Origin: Marichromatium purpuratum 984
GTDB taxonomy: Bacteria; Pseudomonadota; Gammaproteobacteria; Chromatiales; Chromatiaceae
Direction: 5' to 3'
Assembly: GCF_000224005.2 (NCBI RefSeq)
Contig: NZ_CP007031.1
Span: forward strand, 1,289,501 to 1,353,500
Length of the DNA: 64,000 nt
Shown: in pieces, positions 38,303-47,558 of the stretch
How the letters are laid out: every line of letters begins with the position of its first letter
Numbering within the stretch: position 1 is the stretch's first letter
Made by a program: the position numbers and the translations under genes
Notes under the pieces: generated by a model
Databases searched by the model: none
Told to the model about the DNA's origin: nothing
What the model saw: the letters and a program-made list of their open reading frames with translations, nothing else

Positions 38303-38701
38303 TCAGTCGGCGCAGACGGCGATCGCCAGGGTAAAGGCCTTGCCGCCGGGGTCGCGGTGGACCTGGCGGGGGAGCAGCACCCGACCGTCGCCTGCCGCGA
38401 GCGTCGCCGCGGCCTCGGCGACGCTCGGCGTGGCGACCGCCGTGGCGACCCGCGCCGAACCGCCCGGCACCTCGACCTCGGCCAGCCGCGCGGCCGCGAA
38501 GCCCTGCAGCGGCCAGCTGCGCGCGGTGGCGAGTGCGCGCAGCGCGGGCTCGGCGCACTTGTGATCGAGGCTGGCGATGGCGCGCACCTCGATCGCGCCG
38601 AGTGGCCCGAGCGCGGCGTCGATGGCAGACTCCAGGCTCGCGCGCGCCACGCCGCGCTGGAAACCCACCCCGATCGTGATCGCCCGTCCGGATTCAGCCA
38701 T
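38303..38701 (-). CDS. cobE: CobE / CbiG C-terminal domain protein
   Basis: A 132-residue stand-alone version of the C-terminal CbiG domain, called CobE in oxygen-dependent pathways. ITIGVGFQRG, then SLDHKCAEPALRALA and a TPSVAEAAATLAAG stretch match the family. Its exact role in the aerobic route is unsettled; it is required for cobalamin synthesis in some species. The other CbiG piece is fused to CobJ at 44290-45462. The start at 38701 shares the palindrome CATG with the divergent cbiA start, so neither gene has an intergenic promoter. A start at 38773 would run into cbiA. The gene converges on the 5'-nucleotidase. Confidence 0.88.
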   Translation of the reverse strand: MAESGRAITIGVGFQRGVARASLESAIDAALGPLGAIEVRAIASLDHKCAEPALRALATARSWPLQGFAAARLAEVEVPGGSARVATAVATPSVAEAAATLAAGDGRVLLPRQVHRDPGGKAFTLAIAVCAD

Positions 38702-40022
38702 GTCGAACGCCCCCGTCCACCACTGTCCCGCACTCTTCCTCAGCGCCTGCTCCTCGGGGCAGGGCAAGACCACCCTGGTCGCCGCGCTGGCGCGTCATCA
38801 TCGTCGTCAGGGTCGGCGGGTGCGGGTGTTCAAGATCGGACCGGACTTCCTCGACCCGATGATCCACGCCCGCGCCAGCGGCGCCGAGGTCGAGCCGCTC
38901 GATCTGTGGATGGTCGGCGAGACGGCCTGCAAGGCCAAGCTCCATGCCGCCGCCGGCGCCTCCGACCTGATCCTGGTCGAGGGCGCGATGGGGCTGTTCG
39001 ACGGCACCCCCTCGGGCGCCGATCTGGCCGCGTGCTTCGGGCTGCCGGTGGCGGCGCTGATCGATGCTCGCGGCATGGGCCAGACCTTCGGCGCGCTGGC
39101 GCTGGGGCTGGCGAGTTACCGCCCCGGGCTGCGCTTTGCCGGGGTCGCGGCCAACCAGGTCGCCAGCGCCCGTCACGCCGAGATGATCGCCGCCGGGATG
39201 CCCGCGACCGTGCCCTTCCTCGGCGCGCTGCCGCGGCTGGCCGAGGCGGCGCTGCCGAGCCGTCACCTGGGACTGGTGCAGGCCGCCGAGATCGCCGATC
39301 TCGAACGCCGTCTCGACGCCGCCGCCGAGCGGATCGCCGACAGCGCTCTGGCGCGCCTGCCCGAGCCGGTCGCCTTCCACGCCCCGGCGGCGCTCGAGCC
39401 GCCGCCCCGGCTGCTCGCTGGACGCCGGATCGCGGTGGCGCGCGATGCGGCCTTCTCCTTCCTCTATGCCGACAACCTGCGCCTGCTGGAGGCGCTGGGC
39501 GCCGAGCTGGTTTTCTTCTCGCCGCTGGCCGATGCTGGGGTGGAGGCCGATGCCGTCTATCTGCCCGGCGGCTACCCGGAGCTGCACCTCGACCGGCTCG
39601 CCGCCAATCAGGCCATGCACCGGGCGCTGCGCGCCCATGTCGAGGCCGGGAGGCCGCTCTACGCCGAGTGCGGCGGCATGCTCTATCTGCTCGAGCGGTT
39701 GGTCGGCAAGGACGGTGACGCCGCTCGGCTCGCCGCGCTGTTGCCGGGCGAGGGGCGGATGCAGCAGCGTCTTGCCGGGTTGGGAATGCAGGCGCTCGGC
39801 GGGCTGCGCGGTCATAGCTTCCATCACTCGACGATGCAGGGCGCGCCTGCGCCCGCGGCCTTCGGCACGCGTCAGCGCGACGGCGCCGAGGGCGAGCCCT
39901 TCTATCGTCACGGTTCGATCCGCGCGAGCTACCTGCATCTCTATTTCCCTTCCTCACCGCGCGAGGCCGCCGCGCTCTTCCTCCCCGATGCGGGCGGTGC
40001 GGCGGGCGTGATGGCGCCGTAG
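38700..40022 (+). CDS. cobB: Cobyrinate / hydrogenobyrinate a,c-diamide synthase
   Basis: A 440-residue ATP-dependent amidotransferase (CbiA/CobB) that amidates the a and c side chains of the corrin. The N-terminal P-loop is ACSSGQGKTT (16-25), followed by KIGPDFLDPMIHA and LILVEGAMGLFDGTPSGADLA. The C-terminal class I glutamine amidotransferase domain has YLPGGYPELH and LYAECGGMLYL with the nucleophile Cys324. Whether the substrate contains cobalt (CbiA) or not (CobB) cannot be told from sequence; the rest of the locus suggests the late-cobalt route. The start codon overlaps that of cobE head to head. The 3' end overlaps the diguanylate cyclase gene by 82 bp tail to tail. Confidence 0.94.
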   Translation: MSNAPVHHCPALFLSACSSGQGKTTLVAALARHHRRQGRRVRVFKIGPDFLDPMIHARASGAEVEPLDLWMVGETACKAKLHAAAGASDLILVEGAMGLFDGTPSGADLAACFGLPVAALIDARGMGQTFGALALGLASYRPGLRFAGVAANQVASARHAEMIAAGMPATVPFLGALPRLAEAALPSRHLGLVQAAEIADLERRLDAAAERIADSALARLPEPVAFHAPAALEPPPRLLAGRRIAVARDAAFSFLYADNLRLLEALGAELVFFSPLADAGVEADAVYLPGGYPELHLDRLAANQAMHRALRAHVEAGRPLYAECGGMLYLLERLVGKDGDAARLAALLPGEGRMQQRLAGLGMQALGGLRGHSFHHSTMQGAPAPAAFGTRQRDGAEGEPFYRHGSIRASYLHLYFPSSPREAAALFLPDAGGAAGVMAP

Positions 40023-41431
40023 CTGACCCGGTCGCGGCCCTCGCGCTTGCTGTGATAGAGCGCGCGATCGACGGCCTCGATCAGGTCGTACTTGTCGAAC
40101 GCGTCGGTCTGCCCCTCGGTGCTGATGACGCCGAGGCTGATGGTGATGTGCAGGCTGTCGCCGGGGATCGGGAACGTGCTCCGGGCGATGTGTCGGCGCA
40201 ACCGCTCGGCGAGCGTCATCGCCTGGGTCCGTCCGGTTTCGGGGAGGATGATCAGGAACTCCTCGCCGCCGTAGCGCGCGAGCTGGTCGGTCTGGCGGAT
40301 CGTCTCGCGGCAGCGTTGGGTGAGGATGCGCAGCACCTGGTCGCCGGCCTGGTGGCCATGACGGTCGTTGACCTGCTTGAAATGATCGATGTCGAGCAGG
40401 ATCAGCGACAGTGGCCGGCCGTAGCGCGTGGTGCGCGCCAGCTCGGCATCGAGCAGCTCCTGCATGTAGGCGTGGTTGTGGGCGCCGGTGAGCCCGTCGC
40501 AGCGCGAGCGGGCGAGCAGCGCCTTCTGTTCGAGCAGTGCGGCGATGATCGGGCGCAGGGTGATGACGGTGAGCAGATAGATCGCCGCCGTCGAGGCCAG
40601 GACGGCGAACAGCAGCGGCAGGGTCTGGCGCTCGAGCGGGCGGGCGTGTTCGGCGTCGTCGACGATCAGGAAGAGTTGCCAGCGCGGTTCGTCCTCGAGC
40701 CTGCGTTGCGCGATGCTGAAGCCCGATGGCATGACGGAGGTCTGCAGATACTGGGTCAGTGCCTTGTGCATGTGCGAGTCGATCGGGCGGTTGGGCCAGT
40801 AACCGTCGAGGCCCTCATCGTCGAGCACCAGCGCAAGCTCCAGTCCCGCGCGACTCTGACGTTCGACCGCCTCGTGCAGGGGGTGGTCGAACATCACCAG
40901 TAGGTCGAAGCCGATGTGTCGTCCGCCACGATCGTGCAGGGGGGAGCAGTAATAGACCCGACGCGCGTCGGGCTCGATCATGACCAGTCGTATCGACTCG
41001 ACCGGGTACGTGGTGCAGAGACGGTCGTATGCGCTAGGGATCTGTCTGCCCGCGCTGTAGAGACGGCTGCCGTCGGGCGCGTAGCGCACTACCGAGATCA
41101 GGCCCTCGTGAGCGGTGATGGCGTCGGCGAGCTTGGGGCGGCTGAACTCGGCCAGGGTCTGGCGATCGATCTCGCCGCGCAGATAGGCCACTTGGCGATT
41201 GCGGATGGCGCTGCGACTGGCGACCTGAAGGGCGATGTTGCGCTGGTCGTCGAGGATGGTGCGGATCAGCGCGCTGCTCTCGCTGAGCTGGAAGTCGACG
41301 CGCTCGTCGTGGGTACGTTCCAGATGCTTGATCAGCGGAAGCATTCCCAGCAGATAGAAGCTTGCCACCAACAAGAGTACGGCGAGTCCGAGTAGGGCAT
41401 AGATGTTGTTGATGTTCTGGCGGTGTCGCAT
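39941..41431 (-). CDS. Membrane-anchored diguanylate cyclase with periplasmic sensor domain
   Basis: A 496-residue protein: a membrane segment (about 10-28), a periplasmic sensor region of about 230 residues (Cache-like by position), a second membrane segment (LPLLFAVLASTAAIYLLTV) and a C-terminal GGDEF domain. The active-site motif is GGEEF (about 388-392), preceded by an I-site RQTD five residues upstream, so c-di-GMP product inhibition is likely. DIDHFKQVNDRHGHQAGD is the usual substrate-binding region. The last 22 residues (rich in Ala, Pro and Ser) are encoded antisense to the end of cobB. It sits between cobB and cobL, 53 bp from cobL, with no obvious metabolic link. The start at the MRHRQNINNIY codon fits the first membrane helix. 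Confidence 0.92.
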   Translation of the reverse strand: MRHRQNINNIYALLGLAVLLLVASFYLLGMLPLIKHLERTHDERVDFQLSESSALIRTILDDQRNIALQVASRSAIRNRQVAYLRGEIDRQTLAEFSRPKLADAITAHEGLISVVRYAPDGSRLYSAGRQIPSAYDRLCTTYPVESIRLVMIEPDARRVYYCSPLHDRGGRHIGFDLLVMFDHPLHEAVERQSRAGLELALVLDDEGLDGYWPNRPIDSHMHKALTQYLQTSVMPSGFSIAQRRLEDEPRWQLFLIVDDAEHARPLERQTLPLLFAVLASTAAIYLLTVITLRPIIAALLEQKALLARSRCDGLTGAHNHAYMQELLDAELARTTRYGRPLSLILLDIDHFKQVNDRHGHQAGDQVLRILTQRCRETIRQTDQLARYGGEEFLIILPETGRTQAMTLAERLRRHIARSTFPIPGDSLHITISLGVISTEGQTDAFDKYDLIEAVDRALYHSKREGRDRVSYGAITPAAPPASGRKSAAASRGEEGK

Positions 41432-41484
41432 CTCGGACTTCGATTCTTGCTGACATCCGTGTGCGGTGTCTTGCTCGGGCGGGG

Positions 41485-42732
41485 TCAGGGCCCTGGTTTG
41501 GTTGCGCTCAGCAGGGTCACCGGCATCGCCGTGCGCCAGCCGTCGAAGGCGCCGAGCGGGCTGGCGTGGGCCACCGAGATCCGCGTCAGCTCGCCGCCGA
41601 TGCGCCCGCGCAGTTCGACCAGGAAGGCCTCGCTCTGCAGCGTGACAGCATTGGCCACCAGACGTCCGCCGGGCTTGAGCGCCGCCCAGCAGCACTCGGC
41701 GACCCCGGCGCGGGTCAGTCCGCCGCCGATGAAGATTGCATCCGGCGCCGCCAACCCGTCGAGCGCCTCGGGTGCGCGTCCGGCCACTAGCATCAGGTCA
41801 GGCACCCCGAGCGCATCGCGGTTGGCGGCGATCAGCGCCTGCCGCCCGGCGTCGGCCTCGATGGCGATGGCGCGTGCCCTCGGCTCGGCGCGCAGCCACT
41901 CGATGCCGATCGAGCCGCTGCCGGCGCCGACGTCCCACAGCAGCTCGCCGGGCAGCGGTGCGAGCCGCGCCAGGGTGGCCGCGCGCACGTCGCGCTTGGT
42001 GAGCTGGCCGTCGTTGGCGAAGGCCGCGTCTGGCAGCGCGCCGCGGCGCGAGTACGACCGACGGCCGGCGTCGGCACGGCACTCCAGTGCGATCAGGTTG
42101 AGTCGTGCGCACTGCCCGACCGACCAGTCGGCAGCGTGCCCCCGCAGGCTGCGCTCGGCCGGACCACCGAGGTGCTCGAACACCGTCAGCCGGCTCTCGC
42201 CATAGCCACGCGCCACCAGTTCGGCGGCGAGCGCGGCCGGGGTGGCGCCGTCGGCCGAGAGCACCAGCAGCCGTGCGCCCGGGGCGAGGTGCAGGTTGAC
42301 CCGGGCGAGCGGACGACCGTGTGCGGGCACCACGGTGATCTCGTGCAGCGCCCAGCCGAGCCGGGCGGCGGCGAGCGAGACCGAGGAGGGTGCCGGCAGC
42401 ACCCGCAGCGCGGCGGCGCCGAAGCGTGCCGCGAGGCTCGAACCCGCACCGTAGAACATGGGGTCGCCGCTGGCGAGCACGCAGACCGCTCGTCCGTGCA
42501 GCGCCTCGAGCTGGGGGTAGGCGTCGCTGAAGGGGCTGGGCCAGGGGCGCAGTTCCTGCTCCGATCGTGGCTCGATCAGGTCGAGATGACGCGCGCCGCC
42601 GAAGATCACCTCGGCCCCGGCGATCGCCGCGCGTGCCGCCTCGCCGAGCCCGGCGAGTCCGTCCTCGCCGATGCCGACCACGGTCAGCCAGGTCGAGTTG
42701 AGAGGGGCGCTGGCTGGGGTCGGGTCGGTCAT
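41485..42732 (-). CDS. cobL: Precorrin-6Y C5,15-methyltransferase (decarboxylating), CbiE-CbiT fusion
   Basis: A 415-residue fusion. The N-terminal CbiE-type methyltransferase (about 15-205) has VVGIGEDGL and [10 protein letters not shown]. The C-terminal CbiT-type decarboxylating methyltransferase (about 230-410) has [13 protein letters not shown] for SAM binding. It methylates C5 and C15 and removes the acetate carboxyl at C12. The fused form is CobL, as in Pseudomonas denitrificans. It is read divergently from cobH, with about 190 bp between them. The frame is intact. Confidence 0.95.
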   Translation of the reverse strand: MTDPTPASAPLNSTWLTVVGIGEDGLAGLGEAARAAIAGAEVIFGGARHLDLIEPRSEQELRPWPSPFSDAYPQLEALHGRAVCVLASGDPMFYGAGSSLAARFGAAALRVLPAPSSVSLAAARLGWALHEITVVPAHGRPLARVNLHLAPGARLLVLSADGATPAALAAELVARGYGESRLTVFEHLGGPAERSLRGHAADWSVGQCARLNLIALECRADAGRRSYSRRGALPDAAFANDGQLTKRDVRAATLARLAPLPGELLWDVGAGSGSIGIEWLRAEPRARAIAIEADAGRQALIAANRDALGVPDLMLVAGRAPEALDGLAAPDAIFIGGGLTRAGVAECCWAALKPGGRLVANAVTLQSEAFLVELRGRIGGELTRISVAHASPLGAFDGWRTAMPVTLLSATKPGP

Positions 42733-42799
42733 TGCAGGCTCGGTCGGTCGGGGTGGATTGCTGGGTGGTACCGGAGTGGCCGCCCGCTGGCGCAGGCAT

Positions 42800-42805
42800 T
42801 ATAAT
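42800..42805 (+). promoter_or_regulatory. Candidate -10 box of the cobHIJ operon
   Basis: A perfect TATAAT in the cobL-cobH divergent gap, 121 bp before the cobH ATG. No good -35 lies at 16-18 bp, so the assignment is tentative. The gap shows no cobalamin riboswitch core. Confidence 0.35.
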
Positions 42806-42926
42806 CAATCTTTTGCTGAACATGCCTTCCTCTTCCCCCAGGCAGACCACCCTCGGCCATGGCTTGTTCGTCGGGATCCACCGCGACCCCGACCCCTCCC
42901 GTCTTGCCGCTCGATAGAGATTTGCG

Positions 42927-43553
42927 ATGATCGAATACAACCGCGACGCCCACGACATCTACCGCCAGTCCTTCGCCATCATCCGTGCCGAGGCGAACCT
43001 GGCACGCATCCCCGATGACCTCGAAAAGGTCGCGGTGCGCGTGGTCCATGCGTGTGGCATGCCCGAGGTGGTCGAGGACCTGCTGTTCTCCGAGGGCGCC
43101 GGGGCCGCCGGGCGCGCCGCGCTCCAGGCCGGTGCGCCGATCCTCTGCGACAGCCGCATGGTCTCCGAGGGCATCACCCGGGCGCGGATGCCCGCCGACA
43201 ACCCGATCATCTGCACCCTGCAGGATCCGCGCGTGCCGGAGCTGGCGCGCGAGCTGGGCAACACCCGCACCGCCGCCGCGCTGGAGCTGTGGCGCCCGCA
43301 CCTGGAGGGGGCCGTGGTGGTGGTCGGCAACGCCCCGACGGCGCTGTTCCGTCTGTTCGAGATGCTCGATGCCGGTGCCCCGCGTCCGGCGCTGATCCTC
43401 GGCTTCCCGGTCGGCTTCATCGGTGCCGCCGAGTCCAAGGAGGCGCTCGCCGCCGACAGTCGCGGTGTGCCCTATATCGCCCTGCGCGGGCGGCGTGGCG
43501 GTAGCGCCATGGCGGTGGCGGCGGTCAACGCGCTCGGCAGCGAGCACGAGTGA
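42927..43553 (+). CDS. cobH: Precorrin-8X methylmutase
   Basis: A 208-residue isomerase that moves the C11 methyl group to C12, giving hydrogenobyrinate. The catalytic histidine is His41 in [44 protein letters not shown] and [14 protein letters not shown] are family segments. AGAG upstream serves as a weak ribosome-binding site. It overlaps cobI by 4 bp (GTGA) and starts the cobH-cobI-cobJ operon. Confidence 0.96.
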   Translation: MIEYNRDAHDIYRQSFAIIRAEANLARIPDDLEKVAVRVVHACGMPEVVEDLLFSEGAGAAGRAALQAGAPILCDSRMVSEGITRARMPADNPIICTLQDPRVPELARELGNTRTAAALELWRPHLEGAVVVVGNAPTALFRLFEMLDAGAPRPALILGFPVGFIGAAESKEALAADSRGVPYIALRGRRGGSAMAVAAVNALGSEHE

Positions 43554-44290
43554 GCGACATGGGCAAGGGCCGTCTACTCGGCCTGGGCATCGGCCCGGGC
43601 GACCCCGAGCTGCTCACCCTCAAGGCGCTGCGCCTGTTGCGCGCCGCGCCCGTGGTGGCCTACTACATCGGCAAGGGCAAGCGTGGCAACGCGCTCGCCA
43701 CCATCGAGCCGCATCTCTGCGAGATCCAGGAGCGCCTGGCGCTGGTCTATCCGGTGACCGGCAAGCGCCCGCCGCCGCCCTACGACTACGAGGGGGCGAT
43801 GCGCGCCTTCTACGACGAGTCGGCCGCGCGCATCGCCGATCATCTCGACGCCGGGCGTGATGTCGCCGTCGCCTGCGAGGGCGACCCCTTCTTCTACGGC
43901 GCCTTCATGTATCTGCACGACCGCCTCGCCGAGCGCTATCCGGTCGAGGTGGTGCCGGGCATCTGCTCGGTGATGGCCAGCGCCTCGGTGCTGCGCACTC
44001 CATTGGTCTATCGCGATCAGTCGCTGCAGGTGATCGCCGCCACTCTCCCGGAGGCGGAGCTGGAGGCGCGGCTCGCCGGGGTCGAGGCCGCGGCGATCAT
44101 GAAGCTCGGCAGCAACTTCGCCAAGCTGCGCCGGGTGCTCGAACGTCTCGGCATCGCCGAGCGCGCGCGCTATGTCGAGCGCGCCACCATGGACGGCGAG
44201 CGGGTGCGGCCCTTCGCCGAGGTCGAACCCGAGCAGGTGCCGTATTTCTCGATGGTGCTGATTCCCGGCGAACGCTGGCAGGGGGTGTGA
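43550..44290 (+). CDS. cobI: Precorrin-2 C20-methyltransferase
   Basis: A 246-residue SAM-dependent methyltransferase. [20 protein letters not shown] near the N terminus, [15 protein letters not shown] in the middle and [15 protein letters not shown] are the tetrapyrrole methylase motifs; [10 protein letters not shown] is the C20-specific region. It makes precorrin-3A. The GTG at 43550 overlaps the cobH stop; an ATG at 43559 in the same frame is equally plausible. It shares one base with the cobJ start. Confidence 0.95.
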   Translation: MSDMGKGRLLGLGIGPGDPELLTLKALRLLRAAPVVAYYIGKGKRGNALATIEPHLCEIQERLALVYPVTGKRPPPPYDYEGAMRAFYDESAARIADHLDAGRDVAVACEGDPFFYGAFMYLHDRLAERYPVEVVPGICSVMASASVLRTPLVYRDQSLQVIAATLPEAELEARLAGVEAAAIMKLGSNFAKLRRVLERLGIAERARYVERATMDGERVRPFAEVEPEQVPYFSMVLIPGERWQGV

Positions 44291-45462
44291 TGGAACGGAT
44301 CGAACAGGGACCGCTGCTGCTGGCTACCAGCGCGCGTGGACGGGTGACGGCCGGACGTATCGCCGCCGCCTGCGACGACATCAACCCGCACCCGTGCGCC
44401 TTCTCGACCGAGGCCGAGCAGAGTTGCGACGAGGCGCTGCGCGCGAGCTATCGCGCCGGGTTGCCCTGCGTGGTGCTCGGCGAGGTCGGTGCGGTGGCGG
44501 TGACCCTAGCGCCACTGCTCGATGCCCGTGGCGATCACGCCGGCGCGGTGGTGGTGGTCGCCGAGGACGGCTCGGCGGTGGTGCCGCTGCTCGGCGCGGC
44601 GCGTGGCGCCGACGCCCTGGCCGAGCGCATCGCCGCAGTGCTCGGGGTGCGCGCGGCGATCACCGCCGTCGAGCCGCCGCGCCCGCGTCCGGGACGGCTC
44701 GCGGTGGTCGGGCTGGGACCGGGGGCGCACGCGCTGATGGCCCCGGCGGCGCGGCTCGAACTCGAGCAGGCGCAGGACATCATCGGCTACAACACCTATG
44801 TCGAGATGGCCGGTCCCTTCCGCGCCGATCAGGTCATCCACGGCTCGGACAATCGCTGCGAGATGGATCGCGCCCGCGCCGCCTTCGCGCTGGCCGCCGA
44901 GGGGCGGCACGTGGTGGTGGTCTCCTCCGGCGATCCTGGCGTCTTCGCCATGGCCACGGCGGTGCTCGAGGCGCTCGACGAGCACGCCGAGCCGGCCTGG
45001 CACGGCGTGGAGCTGGCGGTGGTACCGGGGATCTCGGCGGCGCAGGCCGCCGCCGCGCGCATCGGCGCGCCGCTCGGTCACGACTTCTGCATCGTCTCGC
45101 TCTCCGACAACCTCAAGCCGTGGTCGCAGATCGTCCACCGGCTGGAGCTGGCCGCTCGCGCCGACCTGGTGATCGCCTGCTACAACCCGATCTCGCGGGC
45201 GCGGCCCTGGCAGCTCGGCGAGGCGTTGGCGGTGTTGCGCGGGGTGCGTGACGCCGACACCCCGGTGGTGCTCGGGCGCGACGTTGGCCGTCCCGCCGAA
45301 CGGGTGCGGGTGACCACCCTGGGCGCGCTCGACCCGCAAGAGGTCGATATGCGCACCGTGGTGATCGTCGGCTCCTCCCAGACCCGTCACTTCAGCACCC
45401 CCGAGGGTCGCGACTGGGTCTATACCCCGCGCTGGTATCCGCAACCGGCCGAGCAGGACTGA
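44290..45462 (+). CDS. cobJ: CbiG_N-like domain fused to precorrin-3B C17-methyltransferase
   Basis: A 390-residue fusion. Residues about 55-128 resemble a degenerate CbiG N-terminal domain (VGAVAVTLAPLLDARGD, AVVVVAEDGSAVVPLLGAA, GADALAERIAAVLG). Residues 137-390 form the CobJ methyltransferase, with GLGPGAHALMAP at its start, SSGDPGVFAMA and VVPGISAAQAAAARIG, and VIACYNPISRARPWQL near the end. CobJ methylates C17 after ring contraction. The central CbiG domain is missing, and the C-terminal CbiG domain is encoded as cobE. The same split is known in pseudomonads. Start ATG 44290 shares one base with the cobI stop (TGATG); a GTG at 44287 is possible. Confidence 0.92.
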   Translation: MERIEQGPLLLATSARGRVTAGRIAAACDDINPHPCAFSTEAEQSCDEALRASYRAGLPCVVLGEVGAVAVTLAPLLDARGDHAGAVVVVAEDGSAVVPLLGAARGADALAERIAAVLGVRAAITAVEPPRPRPGRLAVVGLGPGAHALMAPAARLELEQAQDIIGYNTYVEMAGPFRADQVIHGSDNRCEMDRARAAFALAAEGRHVVVVSSGDPGVFAMATAVLEALDEHAEPAWHGVELAVVPGISAAQAAAARIGAPLGHDFCIVSLSDNLKPWSQIVHRLELAARADLVIACYNPISRARPWQLGEALAVLRGVRDADTPVVLGRDVGRPAERVRVTTLGALDPQEVDMRTVVIVGSSQTRHFSTPEGRDWVYTPRWYPQPAEQD

Positions 45463-45474
45463 GCCTGCCAACGG

Positions 45475-45502
45475 CAGACGTCGTCACTGCGGGCGGCGTC
45501 TG
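45475..45502. terminator. Hairpin between convergent cobJ and cobK
   Basis: An 11-bp stem with two G-U pairs (45475-45485 with 45492-45502) and a 6-nt loop, 12 bp after the cobJ stop and 28 bp from the cobK stop on the other strand. It is likely a shared terminator, without a strong T-run. Confidence 0.5.
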
Positions 45503-45530
45503 TCTCCAAGCGATCGCCTGCAGTGGCCGC

Positions 45531-46295
45531 TCAGCGCTCGGGCGGGTGGTCGAGCTTGCGTTCGAGCCAGGCGAGCGCCTCGTCGACCCGCGCCACCGTG
45601 GGGCGTTGCGGGCGCGGCGGGCGGCGGCGCATCACCACCTCGATGCCGCGCTCGCGCGCTGCGGTGAGCTTGGCGGCGGTGGCAGTGCCGCCGCTGTTTT
45701 TGCAGACGATGGTGTCGATGCGGTGGGTGTCGAGCAGGGCGCGCTCGTCCTCCAGGTCGAAGGGCCCGCGCGCGAGCAGCAGCTCGGCGTCGGCGAAGGG
45801 CGGCATGGGGTCGGGCGCGCTGACTGCGCGGATCAGGAAGTGGATGTCGTCGAGTCCGGCGAAGGGCGCAAGCTCTTGACGACCGAGCGCGAGCAGTACG
45901 CGCCGCGCGCCGCGTTCCAGCAGCCGGGCGCGCGCGCCCTCCCAGTCGTCGGTCTCGAACCACTGGTCGTCGGGCTGCGGCTGCCACGCCGGGCGCTCGA
46001 TGCGCAGCAGCGGCACCGCGGCTGCGGCACAGCCGGCGTGAGCATTCCAGCCCATCGCCGCGGCGAAGGGGTGGGTGGCGTCGATCACCGCATCAGCCTG
46101 GACCGTCAGCAGGAAGTCGGCCAGCCCCTCGGCGCCGCCGAAGCCACCGACCCGAGTCTCGCCAGCCGGCAGCCGGGGGTTGTCGGTGCGTCCGGCCAAC
46201 GAGTTGATCAGCCGGATCCCGGTGCGTCCCGCCAGCGCCTCGGCCAGCGCATAGCCCTCGGTGGTGCCACCGAGGATGATCACCGTTGCCTTCAT
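45531..46295 (-). CDS. cobK: Precorrin-6A reductase
   Basis: A 254-residue NADPH-dependent reductase of the CobK/CbiJ family. IILGGTTEGYALAEAL at the N terminus is the characteristic nucleotide-binding start; VIDATHPFAAAMGWNA and TIVCKNSGGTATAAKLTAAR are hallmark segments. It reduces the macrocycle to precorrin-6Y before CobL acts. It overlaps bluB by 4 bp, so the two are translationally coupled in a bluB-cobK operon. Confidence 0.95.
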   Translation of the reverse strand: MKATVIILGGTTEGYALAEALAGRTGIRLINSLAGRTDNPRLPAGETRVGGFGGAEGLADFLLTVQADAVIDATHPFAAAMGWNAHAGCAAAAVPLLRIERPAWQPQPDDQWFETDDWEGARARLLERGARRVLLALGRQELAPFAGLDDIHFLIRAVSAPDPMPPFADAELLLARGPFDLEDERALLDTHRIDTIVCKNSGGTATAAKLTAARERGIEVVMRRRPPRPQRPTVARVDEALAWLERKLDHPPER

Positions 46296-46963
46296 GCTTC
46301 CCGCCCGCCCTGCCAGCGTTCCTCATGGATCAGGCCGTCGAGCGCGGCGCGCTCGATCCAGCCGGCGCTCTCGAGTTCCGGGCAGTCGCGGAAGAAGCGC
46401 ACATAGCCGACGCACAGATAGGCGATCACGTCGATCTCGTCGGGGATGGCGAGGATCTCGCGCAGTCGCTGATGATGGATGATGCTCACCCAGCCGACGC
46501 CGATGCCTTCGGCGCGGGCGGCGAGCCACAGGTTCTGGATGGCGCAGACGCTGCTGTAGAGGTCCATCTCGGGGTTGGCGGTGCGCCCGATCACCACCGG
46601 GCCGTGACGGCTGCGGTCGCAGGTGACGCAGATCCCCAGCGGGGCCTCGAGGATGCCCTCGAGCTTGAGGCGGCGATAGGTCTCGCGCGAGGCGGGATCG
46701 AACTGCTCGGCGGCCTCGGCGTGGGCCTGGGCGAAGGCCGTCTTGATCTCGGCGCGGGTGTCGCGATCACGCACCACCACGAAGTCCCAGGGCTGCATGA
46801 AACCGACGCTCGGGGCGTGATGGGCGGCGGCGAGCAGGCGGCGCAACACCGGCTCCGGGACCGGCTCGGGGAGGAATTCGCGGCGCACGTCGCGCCGCGA
46901 GAAGATCGCCTTGTAGACCGCCTCGCGTTCGCTGTCGGTGAATGCCCATTGGTTGTGCGCCAA
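46292..46963 (-). CDS. bluB: 5,6-dimethylbenzimidazole synthase
   Basis: A 223-residue flavoenzyme of the nitroreductase fold that makes the lower ligand of cobalamin from reduced FMN and oxygen. SRRDVRREFLPEPV at the N terminus binds FMN phosphate; HHAPSVGFMQPWDFVVV and GVGWVSIIHHQ are typical of BluB and separate it from ordinary nitroreductases. BluB needs O2, so the organism can make dimethylbenzimidazole in (micro)oxic conditions. AGGAGG lies a few bases before the ATG. It is the first gene of a pair with cobK. Confidence 0.94.
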   Translation of the reverse strand: MAHNQWAFTDSEREAVYKAIFSRRDVRREFLPEPVPEPVLRRLLAAAHHAPSVGFMQPWDFVVVRDRDTRAEIKTAFAQAHAEAAEQFDPASRETYRRLKLEGILEAPLGICVTCDRSRHGPVVIGRTANPEMDLYSSVCAIQNLWLAARAEGIGVGWVSIIHHQRLREILAIPDEIDVIAYLCVGYVRFFRDCPELESAGWIERAALDGLIHEERWQGGREA

Positions 46964-47134
46964 GGCTCTGTCCTCCTTATCGTGCTGTTGTAGTGGGAGG
47001 CCGGATGACGGTTGGATGACCGTACGGCGCGCGGATTATACCCGGGGTCGCGCGCGATTGCCGGGGGCCGGGTGGCGATTCCGGACCGCAAGGGGCATGG
47101 GTCAGTTCGGTGGCTCCCAGCCGCCAGGATATAG

Positions 47135-47162
47135 AACCGCAAAGGCGCGAAGGGCGCCAAGG
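47135..47162 (+). repeat. AACCGCAAAG-type dispersed module
   Basis: AACCGCAAAGGCGCGAAGG followed by GCGCCAAGG. It is a copy of a sequence seen at four other intergenic positions of this window and is opposed by the inverted copy at 47315-47341. Confidence 0.65.
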
Positions 47163-47314
47163 GGGGTGTGGTTGAGGTAGAGCTGTGGTCAGCTGAGCAA
47201 GGTGTCTTACGCTCTCGCTGAGCGCTGAGCGACCAGTCGCCAGCAGGCGCGCTGACCAGGCAGCGGAGTGGATCCGCGCCGGTCGGGACCTACGCCAACC
47301 TCACCCCTCGTTCA

Positions 47315-47341
47315 CTTTGCGCGCTTTGCGACTTTGTGGTT
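47315..47341 (-). repeat. AACCGCAAAG-type dispersed module, inverted
   Basis: The plus strand reads CTTTGCGCGCTTTGCG then ACTTTGTGGTT, the reverse complement type of the module at 47135-47162. Heptamers follow immediately. Confidence 0.6.
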
Positions 47342-47346
47342 CGAGC

Positions 47347-47381
47347 CAGCCTCCAGCGATCAGCATCCAGCCTCCAGTCGG
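47347..47381 (+). repeat. Heptamer repeat tract, 5 units
   Basis: CAGCCTC, CAGCGAT, CAGCATC, CAGCCTC, CAGTCGG in 7-bp register. The first four bases are kept and the last three vary. Confidence 0.7.
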
Positions 47382-47490
47382 GGAGACTGGTGTGCATGAT
47401 CGGCGGTTGACGGGAAAGACAGTATCTTAGCGGTTCAAGCATCCCCGGCCGTGCGCCGAACCTTTCCAGTCATGAGCGTCGGCCCTCCCC

Positions 47491-47525
47491 ACTGGCGGCT
47501 GTCAGCTGGTGGCTGGAAGCTGCCC
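47491..47525 (-). repeat. Heptamer repeat tract, inverted orientation
   Basis: ACTGGCG, GCTGTCA, GCTGGTG, GCTGGAA, GCTGCCC on the plus strand, that is the CAGC-type family read on the minus strand. Confidence 0.7.
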
Positions 47526-47558
47526 CGCGGTTCAAACATCCCGGCCGCACACCGGCCT

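Noticed and set aside
42733-42926. Cobalamin riboswitch in the cobL-cobH gap
   Set aside because: Neither strand shows a B12 box with the expected flanking stems; the gap is also short for a divergent pair.
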